Source of the DNA: Entophlyctis helioformis
Lineage: Eukaryota; Chytridiomycota; Chytridiomycetes; Chytridiales; Chytriomycetaceae
Reading direction: 5' to 3'
DNA length: 64,000 nt
NCBI GenBank assembly: GCA_025526915.1
Contig: JAHLKH010000024.1
Span: forward strand, 124,001-188,000
Numbering within the stretch: position 1 is the first letter of the stretch; each line of letters begins with the position of its first letter. This document shows positions 11,246 through 21,644 of the stretch, piece by piece. A program made the translations under genes and the position numbers. The notes under the pieces were generated by a model. That model searched no databases, was not told the DNA's origin, and was given only the letters and a program-made list of their open reading frames with translations.

Positions 11246-11360
11246 GCACGTCACCTACAAGGCTGCGACTGTTTCAGTTGATCGGGAAGCCACACAGTCA
11301 ATCCGTCGAAGTTGGAATGGCCGGATGTGATCCGCGTCACGTGAGCAGACACGTGATGCG
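11246..11360 (-). repeat. Terminus-only relic of the Fanzor-type element
   Basis: In the spacer between PGPEP1 and OGFOD1, the motif at 11277-11287 (GTTGATCGGGA) and two CACGTG boxes at 11338-11343 and 11350-11355 match the arrangement at 26.7 kb and 54.1 kb. The stretch 11157-11275 also resembles the sequence beyond the terminus at 26.8 kb: GGCCTGCATGCCATGCCATG, then AGCCAGCAGCCAGCATGG, then ACCTACA, GG and TGCGACTGT. No nuclease coding sequence remains here. The rest of the 411-bp spacer shows no gene and presumably carries both promoters. Confidence 0.55.
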
Positions 11361-11539
11361 ACGTGACTTTTGACTCATGGATGCGACTCAGCACGAGTTG
11401 GCGACTCGAGCAGGCGACAAGGTGCGTCCAACCGCCCACGACGCATGGCTGGCTGGTTTGCTGGCTGGCTGTCTGGCTGCACAACTGCGACGCTGACTCT
11501 TGCCTGCACCTGCTGCGATCGGCTGCCAGACCCTCGACG

Positions 11540-13499
11540 ATGGTCGCTGCCAAACGCAAAAAGACCGCGGCTGGCTCATGGGCCGTCGCTCCCAAGCCGC
11601 TGCCTGCAACAGACGACACTGGCAAGAGCAGCGGCAAGAGCAGTGGCAAGAGCGCCGATGCCAAGCGTCCGCGTGCTGCCAGCCAGCCCGGCACCACCAC
11701 CACCACCACCACCACCACCACCACCACCACCAGCAGCAGCGACAAGCTGGCTGCGGTTGGATTCAACGCAAGCTACCGTGACGCATCGCTGGTCAGCGCA
11801 ATGGGCGATGCCTTCAAGTCCTTTGCAACAGCGTCCTTGCCTCTGACGGCTCACAGCAGCAGCAGCAAGCCATCCAGCAGACCCGGCCGCACGTACACGG
11901 ACGCCACGGTGCATGCCCGCCCGTTCCGCTCGGTCGTCCTCCCCGACGTCCTGGATCCGTCGTTCCTGTCGTCGCTGCGCAAGACACTGCTCGCCAACGA
12001 AGCCTTCTACCACAAGTCCAACGACCTGTACGAGTTCTTCCAGAGCAACGACCTCAAGCGATCGACCTCGAAGGAGCTGGTGCAGCTGCGCGAGGCCATC
12101 TACTCGCCCGCATTCGTGTCGTTCATGCAGTCCATCACGGGTCTGGCTCTGACCGAGACGGTGGATCTGTCTGCGCACCGCTACCCGCAGAACGGATACC
12201 TGCTCTGCCACGACGACGATATTGGCAGCGAGGACGATGGCCGCCGCATCGCCTTTATCATCTACCTCGTCGAAGAGGACTGGGCCGCTGCTGACGGCGG
12301 TCTGCTGCAGCTGTTTGACTGGTAAGCAGATCTGGTGTGTGCCAGTCGAGACTCGCCAGGTGCCGGCATCTGATCCGGCCATTCACCATGGACTGACACG
12401 CATCCAGTGACGACAAGGGACGGCCCAACAACATTGTCAAGTCGATCGTGCCGCAGTGGAACACCATGGCATTCTTTGAAGTGCTGCCCACGTCGCACCA
12501 CGAAGTGCAGCAAGTGTTTTGTGCACGAGAGCGCGTCTCCATCAGTGGCTGGTTCCATGGCCCGAAACCGTCCATCCCGCGCGGCATCCTTTCTCTTGCA
12601 GGACACGGCAACAGCAATGACAACGGCGACGACGATGACGACGCATTGACCCAGCAGCACTCCTCGCCCACCCAGCCCTTACAAAGTGGATCAATCCCGT
12701 CTACCTCTCGCCGCGGTCCATCGCCGCGATCCAGTCCAAGATGGCGCAAGAGTCGACGATCGAGTTGCACAGCTTCCTGAAGCCGGCCGTGTACACTGCG
12801 CTGCAGTCTGCCATGGACCAAGCCCAGTTTACGCGCATTCTCGGCCCAGCCAACGCGCGGCGGTTCCGCGTGCTTGGCCGCCACATCCCGCACGATCACG
12901 AGCCGGCCCCGGCGTACCTGCACATGCTCGACGACGTCAAGGGGTTCATGAGCGGCCCCGCGTTTGCCGCTTTCCTGCGTCTGCTGACGGGCATGGACCT
13001 CAAGCCCCAGCCAGCGTCATCCATCCTGCGGCAGTTTGGTGTTGGCGACTACACGCTGGTGCACGACCATGTCGTCGAGCCGCCTGGCCTGGACGTTGTG
13101 TTTTCGTGTCCGGGTGTTGTGGATGGATCTGCGGACGCCGCCGACATGCCGTGGGACGACGGCACGGCTGGCGACGGAGAGCAAGACGGTGGTGACGGTA
13201 GCGAGGACGAGGATGACGACAGCGGGGTCGTCACAACACCCAAACGCACGGGATGGGGCGGCGGGCTCCACTATATCAGCGGCGAAGACACGCTGCTGTC
13301 GTCGTACCCGACCGACAACTCGCTGCTGCTCGTGTGCCGCGACAAGGGAACGATGCGGTTCGTCAAGCTGGTGACGGCCAAGAGCCTGCGAACACGCCGC
13401 GAGGTGTCGCTCGTTTTTGAAGAAGTGGCTGGATCAGATGGCGAGGATGGCGAGGATGGCGATGCCGCCAACGAAGAGGACGCCAACGAGGAGGACTAG
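11540..13499 (+). CDS. Prolyl hydroxylase OGFOD1/Tpa1 family (Fe(II)/2-oxoglutarate)
   Basis: OGFOD1/Tpa1 hydroxylates a proline of ribosomal protein uS12. Exon 1 (11540 to about 12320) has a disordered N-terminus with a run of threonines, then RSVVLPDVLDPSFL and the double-stranded beta-helix. The iron ligands His and Asp are in LLCHDDDIG; the distal His is in SHHEVQQV and the 2-oxoglutarate Arg in RVSISGWFH. An intron (GTAAGC to CATCCAG, about 12321-12408) joins LFD to DDKGRPNNIVKS. The second Tpa1 domain starts KWINPVYLSPRS and runs to TAG 13497-13499, with an acidic insert and tail. Between GWFHGP and KWINP (about 12600-12685) the frame shifts by one base with no usable intron: an assembly indel or a true lesion. 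AATAAA lies at 13542-13547. Confidence 0.82.
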
Positions 13500-13516
13500 T
13501 AGACCAGCCGCCACTC

Positions 13517-13540
13517 GGATGGATGGATGGATGGATGGAT
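13517..13540 (+). repeat. (GGAT)n microsatellite
   Basis: Six tandem GGAT units lie in the 148 bp between the convergent OGFOD1 and Abraxas-like stop codons. Confidence 0.9.
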
Positions 13541-13647
13541 GAATAAACACGACCCAACAAACACGAACAGCAAAGTGACATGTGGTGTGTATTGGGGCAC
13601 GAACGCATGTGCGGATGGCTCAGACCGATCACCCGCTCGCACGCAGA

Positions 13648-15413
13648 TCAGGAAAGGTCAATCAGCATGTCGTCAAGCGGGTTCCTTGGCGATACAGTAG
13701 ACGGTGAAAGTGGCTGGCCATGAGGGTGCCTGTGGTCGTCCACAAAGGGTAACAGAACGCCGACAGGCACATGTGTTTGTGAAGCCTGTGGTGAGCCAAG
13801 GCCACGATGCTGCTGCTGCTGCTGCTGCTGTTGTTGTTGCTCTTGATACTGATGTGAAAGAGGGTTGTGAGGCTGTATGGCGCTTACGGAGCGCGATCCA
13901 GGCAAGGCATCTGTGTGCATCATCAGGTGGCGCGGCAGGTTGAACGCGCCGCCCTGCTGCCTTAGCTTGATGTCGTGATCCACGCGCGCGACTGTGATTG
14001 GGACGTGTTTGGCATTGTGGCGGTCGACATATCCCCTTGTGGCATCCTGCAGGCACGGATTGAACGTCAGCAGACGGTGTTGAAGGTGGATCCAGCAGTG
14101 GGTCGCAACTCACATCCAGCACAGTCAACGACTGCATAAAGACAGAGGAGGTCTCTTGTTGGTGGCGGCGTGCACTGTCAGCCAGGGTCTGCATGAAGCC
14201 CAGCTGTCCAGCCATGCTGTTGACGGCAGAGCCTCCAATCGGCTGAGATGCCGTCAGCTGCAGCTGTGGCTGAGCAGCAGGCTGTGCACCCCATCCAGCG
14301 CCACCGTTGGCGCCACGACTCGATGAGATGAGGGCAACGTTGGATGGCGACGTGCCACCGTGGGACGACGACGACGTCTTTGAATGGCCGCCACCGGTGC
14401 TTGTGGCAGCAGTCGACGATCCGTCTGACAGGTTGGACATCTTGAGGTGCAGACGCGTGAACAGCTCTGCTGAACACGTCTCCTTTGGCACTGGCCGCGG
14501 TGGCGCAGCAGGATCTGTGCTGTTGCCTAATGCGACGGTGACAGGCTTGCAGAAGAAGCCAAACTCCTGCGTCAGCGTGGCAGGCTCATCGGCCGAGGCA
14601 GTGAACAGGCCCAAGATCTGGTGGTCCAGGATCAGCGGGTCGAGCGGAGCGCAGCCCGTGCTCTGCTGGTGCGACGCCCTGAATCTCTGAAGCGACTCGT
14701 AGACGGCGATGTCGCGCAGGGTGGGCGAGAGCGGGGCGTTGCGGCGGAACTTGAACATGCCAATGAGCGAGTCCAGACTGTGCAAGGCGGCCGACTGCGA
14801 CGGCGAGTGCGATGGCGGCGACAGGAGGCTGAGCAGCCGCTGCGGATCGATCTCGCCGCCAGCGTCGTAGACTCTGACGTGCGGCAGGACAGGCAGGAAC
14901 GAGGTGACGACGATGTGTAGCGTCGGAATGGCGACGTCTTCGTGGTGGTCGGTGATCTGTGGGAGGGCACGGCCGGGCTCAGCAGCAGCGCTTGGGCTGG
15001 CAGCGGGCAGCGGACAGGCAGGCACACGATGCACAGCGGGCAAGGGCACGCACCTCGAGGTCCACGCCACGGCGCATCTGGCCAAACTGCCGAGCGGGAT
15101 CCAGGCCAGCACAGCGTGTGCGTGAGTGTGCGTGTGCCGTGGGCAAGTGTCAGCGGCATGAGTGACAGGCAGCGGCCGTTCAAGGCAGCGGCGACTGTAC
15201 CAGCAGGCCCTCGACGTCGCCGCCCAGCGCATCGTTGGCCATGTCTGTGGCATGTGTGGCAGGTGGCATGTGTGTGAGCGACGTGCGGTACAAGGGGGCA
15301 AGCTGCACGGCAGCAGCAGAGGGCCGCCGCATGGTGCACCGACCAAAGAGCAGCAGCGCCAGCAGGATGCCGGGCATGTGGACCACGACCCGCGGTGCGT
15401 CTGGCCCGTGCAT
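13648..15413 (-). CDS. Abraxas/ABRO1-like BRISC scaffold subunit (FAM175)
   Basis: The family supplies an MPN-minus scaffold that holds the K63-specific deubiquitinase BRCC36. The start at 15413 gives MHGPDAPRVVVHMPGILLA. The splice LL|GTACAG to CGGCAG|FGQMRRGVDLE, then |GTGCGT to CCACAG|ITDHHED, rebuilds the MPN-type fold. The diagnostic stretch is SLIGMFKFRRNAPLSPTLRD (about 14690-14780), equivalent to the GWYRFRRN motif of Abraxas, followed by LGLFTASADEPATLT. The C-terminal half is low complexity with polyQ. The final exon (about 14045-13648) reads DATRGYVDRHNAKHVPITVA and ends LDDMLIDLS. No JAMM zinc motif is visible, as expected for the scaffold. It lies 91 bp downstream of the MIX23 stop on the same strand. 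Confidence 0.65.
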
Positions 15414-15503
15414 GTTGGCCCGATGCTCGAGTTGAGATGGCGGCAGTTTAGCTGTCGTCGACAAACGCTTCAGTCGCATTTATTGCAGTCGGCGTGGCCA
15501 CCG

Positions 15504-16314
15504 TCAGCTCGAGCCCGAGGCCGCGTCGACGGCCCAGATGTGCGCAGCCGTGCCGGGCACGCCGCGGCAGCGGCTGGCAAACACGTCGTGCGTCCGTGAC
15601 CGCACAATGTCCTCGATGGTCTGCTCGGACTGGATCTGCCGCTTCTGCCAGCGCCACGGGCGTCAGTGCGCGATCGTCGCTGCTGCCTCGCACACAGCAG
15701 CACCCACTTGCCATCATTTCGTCGGTGCGGATCTGGCTGTCCAGCGCAACGATCGTACCGGCAGCCGCTGTCTGCGGGCCCTGCGTGAGCATGGCGCGCT
15801 GTGCCTTGGACTCGGCTGGTCACAAGTCGGTCAGTCAGTCGGTCAGTCAGTCAGTCAGCCAGCCGGCCAGCCCTGCGCAATGGTCGCTGCTGGTCGCCTA
15901 CCGATCCGGCCGTCAAAGAGCGCCAGACACTGGCGGATCATCGAGCTGCGCTCCGTGTACGCCTCTTCGAGCGTCTGGAAGAAGGTCCGGCACGACTGGC
16001 GATCGGCGGCCACACGGGCGGTGTCAGTCCAAGCAGGCGTCGGAAAGGGACGCCAAGGGCAGCTGGCCCACCTCGGCGCGGTCGGCCCGTGTGGTCAAGG
16101 CGTTGAGCTTGGGAATGACGTTGTCGTCAATGGCTCGTGCCGTCCGCAGCAGCTCTGCGGGCCGTCCATCCAAGTGTCCAAGTGTCCATGCGTCCAAGTG
16201 TCCATGCATGTGTTGTGCACACGCCAGCAACGACGGTCAGCGTCGGCCAGTCTCCGATGCAGCGCATGTGCCCGACTCACGCTTGAAGTAGTTGAGGTCG
16301 CCGCACACCTCCAT
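15504..16314 (-). CDS. MIX23: MIX23 (CCDC58) mitochondrial intermembrane-space protein
   Basis: MIX23 is a small twin-cysteine intermembrane-space protein that assists mitochondrial import. Exon 1 (16314-16280) encodes MEVCGDLNYFK. The splice |gtgagt to CCCGCAG| gives LLRTARAIDDNVIPKLNALT, matching the conserved arginine/IDD region. The next exon reads CRTFFQTLEEAYTERSSMIR, followed by GTIVALDSQIRTDEMMASG in another exon. The last exon reads RQIQSEQTIEDIVRSRTHDV, then FASRCRG, the equivalent of the family's C-terminal WKVFNERCR block. Stop at 15504-15506; AATAAA about 20 nt further (15478-15483). It is head to head with ADAT3, 101 bp between ATGs. The family assignment rests on remembered motifs. 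Confidence 0.7.
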
Positions 16315-16415
16315 CCCGTCTGTATGTGCTGCAGACAGCCTTGGTCAGCATGTGCGGTCGCAGGCAGTCGCAGGCATCCATGCGACCAACTTACCGCTGA
16401 TCTGTCGAGTCGCGG
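16315..16415. promoter_or_regulatory. Bidirectional promoter MIX23/ADAT3
   Basis: Only 101 bp separate the two divergent start codons, so both promoters and 5' UTRs must share this space or overlap the opposite gene. Confidence 0.5.
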
Positions 16416-17755
16416 ATGAAGCCTTGGACGGTCCCGCAGCCGGTGCTGTCCGAGGAAAAGACTCGCGGCTTTGAGCCTGGTGGGTTGCCATGCCAAGTGC
16501 GTGTTCGTGTGCGACTGTGTGTGCGTGTGGGCCCATGTAGCAGGCACTCATCCCATATCCCCCGCCTGCCCACGTCGGCCCGCCAGTCGAGATGCACACG
16601 GTCGCCATCCAGCCGCATCTGGCCGGCAAGGTGCTGCAGTGAGTGCGCATGGATGCGTGCTGGCAATGGCCGTGACCGACAGCAGCAGCTGACGCCGCAG
16701 GACAGGCATCTGTCCAAGCAGATCCCGCTCGGCCCGCTGCAGCATCTCAAGCGCACCAGGCGCATCGACGGCACAGACCCACGCCTGGAGATCCTGCTGT
16801 CGCCCGTCCACGCACCGACGCCAAGTTCAGAAGAGCTGGTCTTGATGCTCGAGCAGCTGGGCGTGCCCGAGCCAGCGTCGTCCATGGGCAGCGTCAGCGT
16901 GTCCAGACACCAAGCCATCATGCGGTGGCAGTACGATGACTGGAAGCAACACTGGCCCATGACATTCCACCACGCATCGCTCGAGAAGCACGACCGGCTG
17001 AGCGACACCGAGACGGCGAACGCTGCGACACACATGGCACACGCGTTGCGGCTGGCTCGCGTTGCCGGCAGCCGCGGCAACGAGTGTGTCGGCGCCGTCA
17101 TGGTGGATCCGGCCGTCAATGCGGTGGTGGGTGTCGGGCACGACGCGAGACGCACGGCGCATCCGTTGTCGCACGCGACCATGGTGTGCATCGAGGCTGT
17201 TGCTCAGGCTGAGCGCGACCGACGAGCGGCCCAGCAGGGAGTCCAGCAGCAAGGACAGCAGCAAGGGCAGGCACAAAGTGAGCTGCATCAGGGCCTCAAG
17301 CGCAAGTCGCCTGACCATCCATCGCCAACTGCAGATGACAGCGTGCAAGCGGCCCAAGACGCTGCAGAAGGACCCGCTGCACAGAGCGGATATCTGTGTT
17401 CTGGGCTCGATCTGTACCTCTCACGAGAGCCTTGCGTCATGTCAGTGGCCACTCGTCTGTTGTGCCGGGACTCTGTGTGCAAGTCCATTGACGGGTGGAT
17501 GGCATGGACAGGTGTGCCATGGCGCTGGTGCATTCGCGGATCAGACGCGTCATATACGGCGAGCCGGTCGCCAACGGAGGCGCTCTTGGCAGCAGCTACC
17601 GCGTCCACGTGCATCCATCTCTCAACCACCACTACCAAGTGTGGAGCAGATTTGTTCCACAGGATCCAGAGCCAGCAGGCGAGGCAGACGGAGAAGCCGC
17701 CGAAGAAGCCGATGCAGACGCAGGGACACGGCCAGCTGCCCAGACTCGTGGCTAG
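16416..17755 (+). CDS. ADAT3: tRNA adenosine deaminase non-catalytic subunit (Tad3/ADAT3)
   Basis: ADAT3 pairs with ADAT2 to convert A34 to inosine in tRNA anticodons. Exon 1 (16416 on) reads [21 protein letters not shown] short exon follows ([17 protein letters not shown]), then the main exon from [20 protein letters not shown]. The deaminase domain shows the first zinc ligand in HPLSHATMV, where the catalytic HAE of active deaminases is HAT, in line with the inactive ADAT3 subunit. PCVM|C is split by an intron (GTCAGT to GGACAG), followed by [27 protein letters not shown] and LNHHYQVW. It ends at TAG 17753-17755. A glutamine-rich insert lies between the two zinc sites. The following 214 bp to the YOP1 stop hold nothing I recognise. 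Confidence 0.88.
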
Positions 17756-17969
17756 AAATGAACAAGAGTGGAACACACTTTATCGTTCAGGAGGTGCAAC
17801 AGATGGCGCAATGGGGGGAAAGAGAGGCAAGATGATGGGAGACGGATGAGTGTCGGTGGCAAACAGAGCCAAGACGAATGCGATGGATCATGGGACTTGC
17901 AATGAGGAATGCGACTGGGGCTTTGGCGGGCTGGATCGGTCATCTTCTATGGGACTCGGCAGAGAGGCT

Positions 17970-18594
17970 TTAGTCCTTCTTGAACTCGTTCGAGATCTCC
18001 GAGGCAGTCTCGTTGATCTTGTTCTTGATCTTGTCAGAGACGTTGTCGATCTTGGACGACTGGGCAATCAGGATGGGGCGGAACACCTGCTTGTAGAGGA
18101 CCTCGGCACCCTGCAAAGCCATTCGACGGGCAGAGTGAGTGTCCATGTCTTGACAGTGGTACATGGCATGCAGCCAACATACTCTGAAGAGGGGGAGAGC
18201 GAGCCACAGGATGAAGACGGCCTTCATCGTGTAGTAGAGGCTGTGGTGTGGTGTGGCGTGGCGTGGTGTGATGTGAGGATGCGACAGTCAGTGTCTGGTA
18301 AGGTGCGCAGCGGGGGCATTCAAGGCCGACGTACGGGAGCCAGTACAGGAGAATGTCCGAGAAGAACTCGATCATGTTGATGAAGCCGTACACGGTCCTG
18401 TTGGAGCACGGTGAGTGAGTCGAGTCATGAGGTCAGGAGAAGGCCATGGAAAAAAAGTCGGGCGGCGAGTGAAGTGGCGTCAAGGGACATATGATGACGG
18501 CAGATGCGTTGCACAGCCTGCATGGCTGCGAGACTGCCGTTGCGCAAGCAGCGGGGCAGAGACGGGCCAGATGCAGGTTGGCACAGGCAGCCAT

Positions 18595-18625
<31 letters not shown>

Positions 18626-19421
18626 CACAGGGGATGTGGATGTGGAGGGCAGTGGACAAGGGCGGTGGAACGGGGACGGTGGAACGGGGACGGGGACGGG
18701 GGGTGGAGAGGCAGAACAGATACGGCGATGAGCGCGTGGATGTGCGATAAGAGCGGCCCAGCGAGCGGCATGGCGTAGCAGGGACAAGCGGCGCAAGAGG
18801 GCCCGGGACGGCCGTGGCGGCAAGCAGGGCGGCCTTACCAGTAGGTGAGCCTGTGGGCAGGCAGGCAGATGGGCACGGCACGGCACGGAACCGCAGACGG
18901 TACGGCATGGAACAGAGGACACACGCACATGTCAGCCACAAGCACAGAGCAGACAGGGCAGGGACAGGGCATGGAGGGAGCGGCCGCCATGCCACGCACC
19001 ACTGGACGTCATCCTCCTTGTTGGCCGACTCGAGGGCCTTGAAGGAGGCGTAGGCCGGGTAGAGGAAGCCCAGCAGGTTGGTGAGCAGCGAGCCCCACAC
19101 GTTGAAGAAGATGAGGACGGCGAGCACGCCGCCGACGGCCGACACGAGGTACGTCTTGGGCACGTTGGTGACCTTTTCGATCGTCACGAGCGCGGGCACC
19201 TTGGAGAGCTCCTTGTCGAGCTGCGTGCGGGATGTGCGTGGGATGTGCGTGGGATGTGCGTGGGATGTGCGTGGGATGTGCATGCAGGGGAGGTAAGCGT
19301 GCTGTTGCTGCTGTGCACCCCGCTGCACCTCTTCTGCCTCTCGTTGCCTCTCTTCTGCTCGCACCTTGTTCTGGTACACCTGGAACTGCTGGACCGCAGC
19401 GGAAACGTTTGCAGAGGCCAT
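17970..19421 (-). CDS. YOP1: Yop1/REEP5 (DP1) ER membrane-shaping protein
   Basis: Yop1 forms hairpins that curve tubular ER. Exon 1 (from 19421) reads MASANVSAAVQQFQVYQNK. Exon 2 reads ELSKVPALVTIEKVTNVPKT, then the first hairpin VSAVGGVLAVLIFFNVWGSL and NLLGFLYPAYASFKALES. A 12-nt microexon (18850-18839) completes W-LTYW, the family's QWLTYW motif. The next exon has YGFINMIEFFSDILLYWLPY, then MKAVFILWLALPLF. The last exon (about 18115-17970) is GAEVLYKQVFRPILIAQSSK with an amphipathic tail ending in FKKD and TAA. The introns carry simple repeats: (CATCCCACG)n near 19225-19275, (GGCA)n at about 18596-18626 and G-rich blocks at 18660-18705. Divergent PRPF38B starts 102 bp away. Confidence 0.9.
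18839..18850 (-). other. 12-nt microexon of YOP1
   Basis: On the minus strand CCACAG precedes 12 nt, GCTCACCTACTG, followed by GTAAGG. Joined to the TG end of the upstream exon and the G start of the downstream exon it gives Trp-Leu-Thr-Tyr-Trp, exactly the conserved family sequence, with reading frame preserved. Confidence 0.8.
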
Positions 19422-19522
19422 TTGGATGGATGCGTGGATGAGAGATTGGAAGGCAAGATTCAGTTGGACCTCTGGTTGGATTTAACCACCAAAGCAACTG
19501 AACGGACCACCACCACCACAGC

Positions 19523-21379
19523 ATGGACAACGGCGTGGACTTGGGCAGCAAGGGCGGCGGCACGGGGCCGTCCAAGCGGGTCGAGCTGTGGGGCAACAAG
19601 GAGACCATGAACCTGCACAACATTCTGTACATCAACGTGCTGGCGTCGCCGTACTTCAAGGGCCTGTACGAGAAGCACACCTTCCACGAGGTCGTCGACG
19701 AGATCTACTACAACGGTGAGCCTGCGAGTGTGTGCTGCCGGCCGTGGCTGTCGGTGGCTGTCGGTGTCGGTCTTGGCCTGCCTATGGCTGCATGCCCGCC
19801 CGTGGCCCGCACTGACGCTGCTGCGCTCGCCCCCAACGCAGTCAGCACGCTCGAGCCGTTCTTCAAGGGCACAAACGCTTCCTCGGCCTTCTGCCTGCTG
19901 TTCAAGCTGTTCAAGCTCAAGCTCACCGAGCGGCAGGTCCAGAGCCTGCTCGACCACACAGACTCGCCCCACATCCGCGCGCTCGGCTTCCTGTACCTGC
20001 GCTATGCCACCAACCCCGCGTCGCTGTGGGAGTGGTTCGAGCCCTACCTGGACGACGAGGAAGAGGTGCCTGTCAAGGGCGGCCCGCTTCCAAAGACCAT
20101 GTCAGTCGCTTCCCATGCACCACGCATCGCTGTGATGCGCCTCATCCCCTGACTGACGTGCTTGCACCGGCCAACAGGACGATCGGAGCGTTCTGCAAGG
20201 TGCTGCTCAGGGACCAAAAGTGGTTCGACACGATCCTGCCGCGCATCCCTGTGCCCATCGCTCGCGACATTGAACAAAAGCTGCGTGATCGCAGCGGCAT
20301 ACCAGTCGCTGCAGCTTCGTCTTTGCCGTCGACCCGCGCGTACGACCGTTCCAGCACAAGGTGTGTGAGTGCGCGCGCGCGCGTATGTGTGTGTGTGTGT
20401 GTGTCTGTCTCGGACCATCTTGGTGCGCCTACCATGCCTGCTCCAGACTGTCCATCATCGGCCGGGTGAACGCCTTTTTCCATGTAGCATTGGCAGATAC
20501 TTTTGGTTGCATCAAACCTCCTCGAGCCCTGCCAGCACTGCTCTTGTTGTTCTGCCAGTAGCCAGCCCTCTGGTGGGACCCTCTTTGATTCGCTTCTTTG
20601 AGCCTGAAATGCGCTGGGCTGACTGACTGGCGCGTGCTGCGGATGCCAATGATGACAGAGACGACAGAGACGACAGAGCCGTGAGCCGGAGCAGCGACGG
20701 CCGTGACGATGGCCGTTATGCCTCGAGCCGTGACGTCGTGGGTCGCGATGACCGCCGCGATCGCGACAGAGACGATCGCCGCTACTGGGATGACCGACGC
20801 GACGCGGACAGATCGTACCGATCCCGCCGTCGCTCGTCCTCGCGGTCGCGCTCAAGGTCACGGTCAAATGACCGCTCCCGTCACTCCTCCTCCTCGTATC
20901 GCTCGAGCCGTCACCGCCGCGACTATGACGATGACCGCAGAGACGACCGCAGAGACGACCGCAGGGATGACCGCAGAGATGACCGCAGAGATGATGCAAG
21001 GGACGATCGGCGAGACGATCGCCGCCATTCGGGTGGCAGCAGCAGTGGCAGGCGGTATCGCAGATCAGAGTCGCCTCCGCTGTCGCGCCGTTCTCCCAGC
21101 CAAGAACCAAAGTCTGCTGCTGCCACTGCTGCTTCGGCGTCTCCTGCTCATCCCCCAGCTCCCACTTCGCCGCCGCCTCTCACAGCCGAACAAAAGGCTG
21201 CCGCACAAGCGTACGTTGGCCGTCTTGTCTCTATCATGCACGGTTGTCTACACAGCTGACCTCGATCTTTGCTATCCATCCATTCCATCCATCCATCCAT
21301 CCATCCATCCATCCATCCATCCATCCATCCATCCATCCGCAGTCGGCTTGCTGCCCTCAAGGAACGCTATGGCGCATAG
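19523..21379 (+). CDS. PRPF38B: Pre-mRNA-splicing factor 38B (PRP38 family)
   Basis: PRP38 proteins join the spliceosomal B complex. The start at 19523 reads [12 protein letters not shown], then the PRP38 domain: [31 protein letters not shown], an intron (GTGAGC to AACGCAG, 19715-19842), [63 protein letters not shown], a second intron (about 20101-20177), and [20 protein letters not shown] with [17 protein letters not shown]. An arginine/aspartate/serine-rich tail (about 20650-21210, [11 protein letters not shown] repeats) follows, typical of the B form. The last intron contains a (TCCA)n run and joins to [11 protein letters not shown], ending TAG 21377-21379. Introns around 20300-20650 are not fully resolved. 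Confidence 0.85.
21274..21338 (+). repeat. (TCCA)n microsatellite in the last PRPF38B intron
   Basis: About sixteen TCCA units fill most of the short terminal intron, between GTACGTTGG (from about 21211) and the CCGCAG acceptor near 21343. Confidence 0.85.
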
Positions 21380-21644
21380 CCGCCCCTTACTTGCATGGCA
21401 CTCATCTGCCCTTCAAACGTAAAGTGCCGGCTTTTTTCATTCCATGTCGTTCGTTTGGTCGTCTCATCCTGTCCTTTCTTGACTGTCGACCCTTGTGGCT
21501 TGCATGCGTATCCGTCGACACCGCGTCACACCTGTCCAACTGCCGCCGATCCCACCGATCCCCGCTGTCGGCAAACGCAATAAACACTCCACCTCGCGCA
21601 CCTCTTGCCAAACCTGAGTGGCTCGTGTTCCAACTCGGCTGCGA

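Noticed and set aside
20375..20405. Z-DNA-type (GC)n/(GT)n tract as a functional site
   Set aside because: Short alternating tract inside a PRPF38B intron; nothing links it to a function.
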